A DNA stretch of 64,000 nucleotides, taken from Cupriavidus sp. WKF15 (lineage in GTDB: Bacteria > Pseudomonadota > Gammaproteobacteria > Burkholderiales > Burkholderiaceae). How positions within the stretch are numbered: position 1 is the first letter of the stretch; each line of letters begins with the position of its first letter. The translations under genes were made by a program, and so were the position numbers. The notes beneath the pieces are model-generated. The model made no database searches. It was not told the origin of the DNA and saw only the letters and a program-made list of their open reading frames with translations. Location: positions 744,001 through 808,000 of the forward strand of contig NZ_CP119572.1 in the NCBI RefSeq assembly GCF_029278605.1. The letters run 5' to 3'. Of the stretch, positions 61,652 to 64,000 are shown one piece after another.

Positions 61652-64000
61652 ATGGAAGCCGTGATGTCTTTGAATTCTCCCTTTTCGCGTGATCCCGCCG
61701 AGCCGCAGCAACAGGTGCTGTTGCCGGAGGACCCGACCCAGTCTGCGGCGCTGCCGGATGTGGCGGAACCAGCCGTCCCCGCCTCGCGCGACCTGTCGGT
61801 GCTGGCATGGGTGGCACCGAGCCTGCGCGCCGCGCTGGATGACGCCGCGACCGAGCTGTCCCACTACGTCGAAGAAGTCCAGCAGGCGCCCGAGGCGCTC
61901 GGCGCGCGCGATACCACATCGCTGCGCCTGGCCGGGCAACAATTGCACCAGGCCGCCGGCGCGGTGCATATCGTGGGCCTGCGCGGGGTCGATCCGTACT
62001 GCCAGGCCTTGCGGCGCCTGATCGAAAGTCTTGACGGCGGCGGCGTGGCCGCCGATGCCGGCACGCTTGCGTTGTTCCGTGCCGGGGTGCTGGCGCTTGC
62101 CGAGTACGTCGACGACCTGATGGCGGGCGATGAACAGGACCCGCTGCGGCTGTTCCGCCCATATGCGGAGATCCTGGCGCTGCTCGGCGACGAGCGCGTG
62201 CATCCGGCCGACCTGTGGCTTGACGAGCTGCAGATGCTGCCCGGCATCCTGCTGCCCACGCGCAACGCATCGGTCGTCACGCGCGCGCGGCAGCGCTACG
62301 AAGCGGCACTGCTCAAGGCGCTGCGCCTGCCGGTGCAGTGCAACGAGTCCCAGCGGCTGCGCGAGGCGTACCTGCCGCTGCAGGAGGCGCTGGACGAGGT
62401 ACGGGCCAGCGAGCAGGAGGCACGCCGCGCCACCGACCACCCGGACCGCGGAATCTGGCATGTGCTGTCGCTGGCGTTCCGTGCCCTGGCCCACGGTTTG
62501 CTGCCGTCAGACCTGCTGGCGAAGCGCTTTGCCGGCCGGGCCCACCTGCTGCTGCGTCAATACCAGCAGGGGCAGGTGCGCGTGCCGCAGGCCCTGCTCA
62601 ACGACGCCATCTTCCTGCTGGTCTGCACCTTGGCGGAGCAGGCGGAGTCTCCTCTGCACGATGCCGACGAGAGTGCGGTGATGACGTTGCGCGCCGACAT
62701 CGCGCGTACCGTGCAGGCATTCCGCCTCGACCGCGCGCACGCCACGCCCGGTGCCGACTACCGCCTGCGCTACTACGGCTGGCTCGATCCTATCGATACC
62801 CGTAACCTGCAGCAGGCTGCCGCAGGGTTGGAGCGTGCCGCCGAAGGCGATCCCGCCGCCTGGGAAATCGCACTGGCGGCGTTGGCCGAGGCCGCGCAGC
62901 CGCTTGCGCAGCCGGCCTTGCAGCTATGCCTGTCGCAGGCCGCGCTCAGGCCCGCGGGCGAACCTGGGCGCGGCGAGGCGCTGGGCGCCACCGGCATTGC
63001 CGTGTTCCTGTCGCGCGCGCTGGCCTTGCCCTGGCGCGTGCACGGCATGAGCCCGAACCCCGCGGCAGCGGTCTTTGCCGCACGCTGCGAGGAGCTGGCG
63101 CAATGCCTGGCCGACCCGGCCGCCGCGGCGCCGGCATGGCTCGCGCGCATGGCCGACGAAGCCCGCGCCCAGGCGGCGCGCGTGCAGGCAATCGCGCAGT
63201 TGCGCGCCCAGCTTGACGGCGGTGAATCGTGGCTTGACACCTATGACCGCAATGCCGCCCGGCCCGATGCCGGGAACAGCCTGGCGGAGGCCGTGCAGGC
63301 CTTCGAGGCCTTGCGAAGCACGCTGGACGCGCTGCAGTACACCGACATCCTGCCGGCAGCGCTGGGCGATGAGGCGCAGCGGGCCGGCGAAGCCGTGCAG
63401 GAGGCCGTGCGCCAAGCCGGCATGCTGGGCACCGTCGCCGATGAAGCCTTGCGTGGCGAATCCCTGGCTGCCATTGCCGAGACGCTGGGCACCATGCATG
63501 CGTTCATCGATGCGCTGGAGCTGGGCCGCACCCCTCATGAAACGCAGGACGAGGATCCTGACGAGGGGCGGGCGCCGCGTCAGGCAGGCGCTGTCAGCAG
63601 CGATCCGCTGTCGGTGGCACGTGCCGCTGCCAGCGAAGCGCTCCGCACCGGTGCTACGGCCGACACGCCGACGATTCAGCGACTGCGTGCAGCGCTGCAG
63701 GCGCTGGCTGACCAGGCTGCCATCGACGACAATGCCGCGCTGCGACGCCAGGCCACGGAGGCGACCACGCAACTCAACGCGTGGCTTGCTGGCAGTGACA
63801 CCGGCGACCGGCTGGTGGCGGCACTGGCCGAGCCGATGCCGGTTGCCTCGCCGGCGACCGCACAGGCGCAGGCGCCGGACGACGGCGCAGCCCTGGACGC
63901 CGAGCTGTTCGGGATCTTCCTGCACGAGGCCGACGAAGTTCTCGGCGGCATCGCGGCCGATCTGGGTTCGGGTCTGAAAGCGCTTGGCGATGCCGATACG
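61652..64000 (+). CDS. chpA: Pil-Chp hybrid histidine kinase ChpA (PilL), 5' part
   Basis: An open frame of 783 codons that runs off the window. The N-terminal segment (about 55-200) is helical, with AGQQLHQAAGAVHIVGLRGVDPYCQALRRL resembling an HPt-like domain without the catalytic His. A further helical domain follows. The start of a second HPt-like domain is visible at the end (LFGIFLHEADEVLGGIAADL). The kinase core lies beyond the window. ChpA phosphorylates PilG and PilH. ATG 61652 or ATG 61664 may be the start. It is 57 bases after pilJ and is part of the pilG-pilH-pilI-pilJ-chpA operon. Confidence 0.88.
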   Translation, partial: MEAVMSLNSPFSRDPAEPQQQVLLPEDPTQSAALPDVAEPAVPASRDLSVLAWVAPSLRAALDDAATELSHYVEEVQQAPEALGARDTTSLRLAGQQLHQAAGAVHIVGLRGVDPYCQALRRLIESLDGGGVAADAGTLALFRAGVLALAEYVDDLMAGDEQDPLRLFRPYAEILALLGDERVHPADLWLDELQMLPGILLPTRNASVVTRARQRYEAALLKALRLPVQCNESQRLREAYLPLQEALDEVRASEQEARRATDHPDRGIWHVLSLAFRALAHGLLPSDLLAKRFAGRAHLLLRQYQQGQVRVPQALLNDAIFLLVCTLAEQAESPLHDADESAVMTLRADIARTVQAFRLDRAHATPGADYRLRYYGWLDPIDTRNLQQAAAGLERAAEGDPAAWEIALAALAEAAQPLAQPALQLCLSQAALRPAGEPGRGEALGATGIAVFLSRALALPWRVHGMSPNPAAAVFAARCEELAQCLADPAAAAPAWLARMADEARAQAARVQAIAQLRAQLDGGESWLDTYDRNAARPDAGNSLAEAVQAFEALRSTLDALQYTDILPAALGDEAQRAGEAVQEAVRQAGMLGTVADEALRGESLAAIAETLGTMHAFIDALELGRTPHETQDEDPDEGRAPRQAGAVSSDPLSVARAAASEALRTGATADTPTIQRLRAALQALADQAAIDDNAALRRQATEATTQLNAWLAGSDTGDRLVAALAEPMPVASPATAQAQAPDDGAALDAELFGIFLHEADEVLGGIAADLGSGLKALGDADT

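Overview
The window is high-GC DNA from a beta-proteobacterium of the Burkholderiaceae, most like Cupriavidus or Ralstonia. This is inferred from the GC-rich codon use, an orphan Bug/TctC solute-binding protein, a CIRCE-controlled groES-groEL pair, a Burkholderiaceae-type Tad pilus locus and a Pil-Chp chemosensory operon. The DNA looks chromosomal. I saw no tRNA, rRNA, CRISPR array, insertion sequence or phage gene. All calls come from reading the sequence; no database search was run.

Layout. 1-3 kb: the end of a transglutaminase-like gene, then a likely operon of a VIT-like membrane protein, an exported outer-membrane-like protein and a Ca2+/H+ antiporter. 3-16.4 kb: a dicarboxylate/amino-acid symporter preceded by a tiny ORF with a perfect Shine-Dalgarno, a MASE1-PAS-GGDEF-EAL protein, a dihaem cytochrome c, an acyltransferase, an IorA/IorB-type molybdenum hydroxylase, a DsbA-fold protein, a small winged-helix regulator and an MltF-like lytic transglycosylase. 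16.5-28.8 kb: a repeat-bearing exported protein and then a catabolic-looking cluster of unknown substrate. It has four short-chain dehydrogenases, two AraC regulators, a double-EthD protein, a medium-chain reductase, a beta-lactamase-fold protein, a Bug binding protein and an extended SDR. 29-31.3 kb: groES-groEL. 31.7-45.5 kb: a complete-looking Tad/Flp pilus locus, with TadG/TadE-like minor pilins on + and the main operon on - (two Flp pilins, prepilin peptidase, AAA ATPase, RcpC, RcpA, lipoprotein, TadZ, TadA, TadB, TadC). 46.5-51.4 kb: envelope glycosylation genes (GT87-like, GtrB-like, GtrA, methyltransferase) beside a VpsR-like sigma-54 activator. 52.8-57.5 kb: an ICMT-like methyltransferase, a TPM/TPM/LemA trio, hemL and rubredoxin. 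57.8-64 kb: pilG-pilH-pilI-pilJ-chpA, the twitching-motility chemosensory system; chpA runs off the window.

The most interesting signal is in the catabolic cluster. Five promoter regions carry a pair of 14-bp boxes (best form CCCCGAAATGTCAA) in direct orientation, always 21 bp apart start to start and always pointing toward the downstream gene. They lie in front of two SDR genes, the beta-lactamase-fold gene, the Bug gene and the extended SDR. One pair also lies 17 bp in front of an araC gene. This looks like the operator of one AraC-type regulator that ties scattered, divergently arranged genes into one regulon. Two enzymes of this cluster lack canonical catalytic residues: the beta-lactamase-fold protein has A-M-T-R where S-x-x-K is expected, and one SDR has lost Y-x-x-x-K and its serine. 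The product set therefore may not act as its family names suggest.
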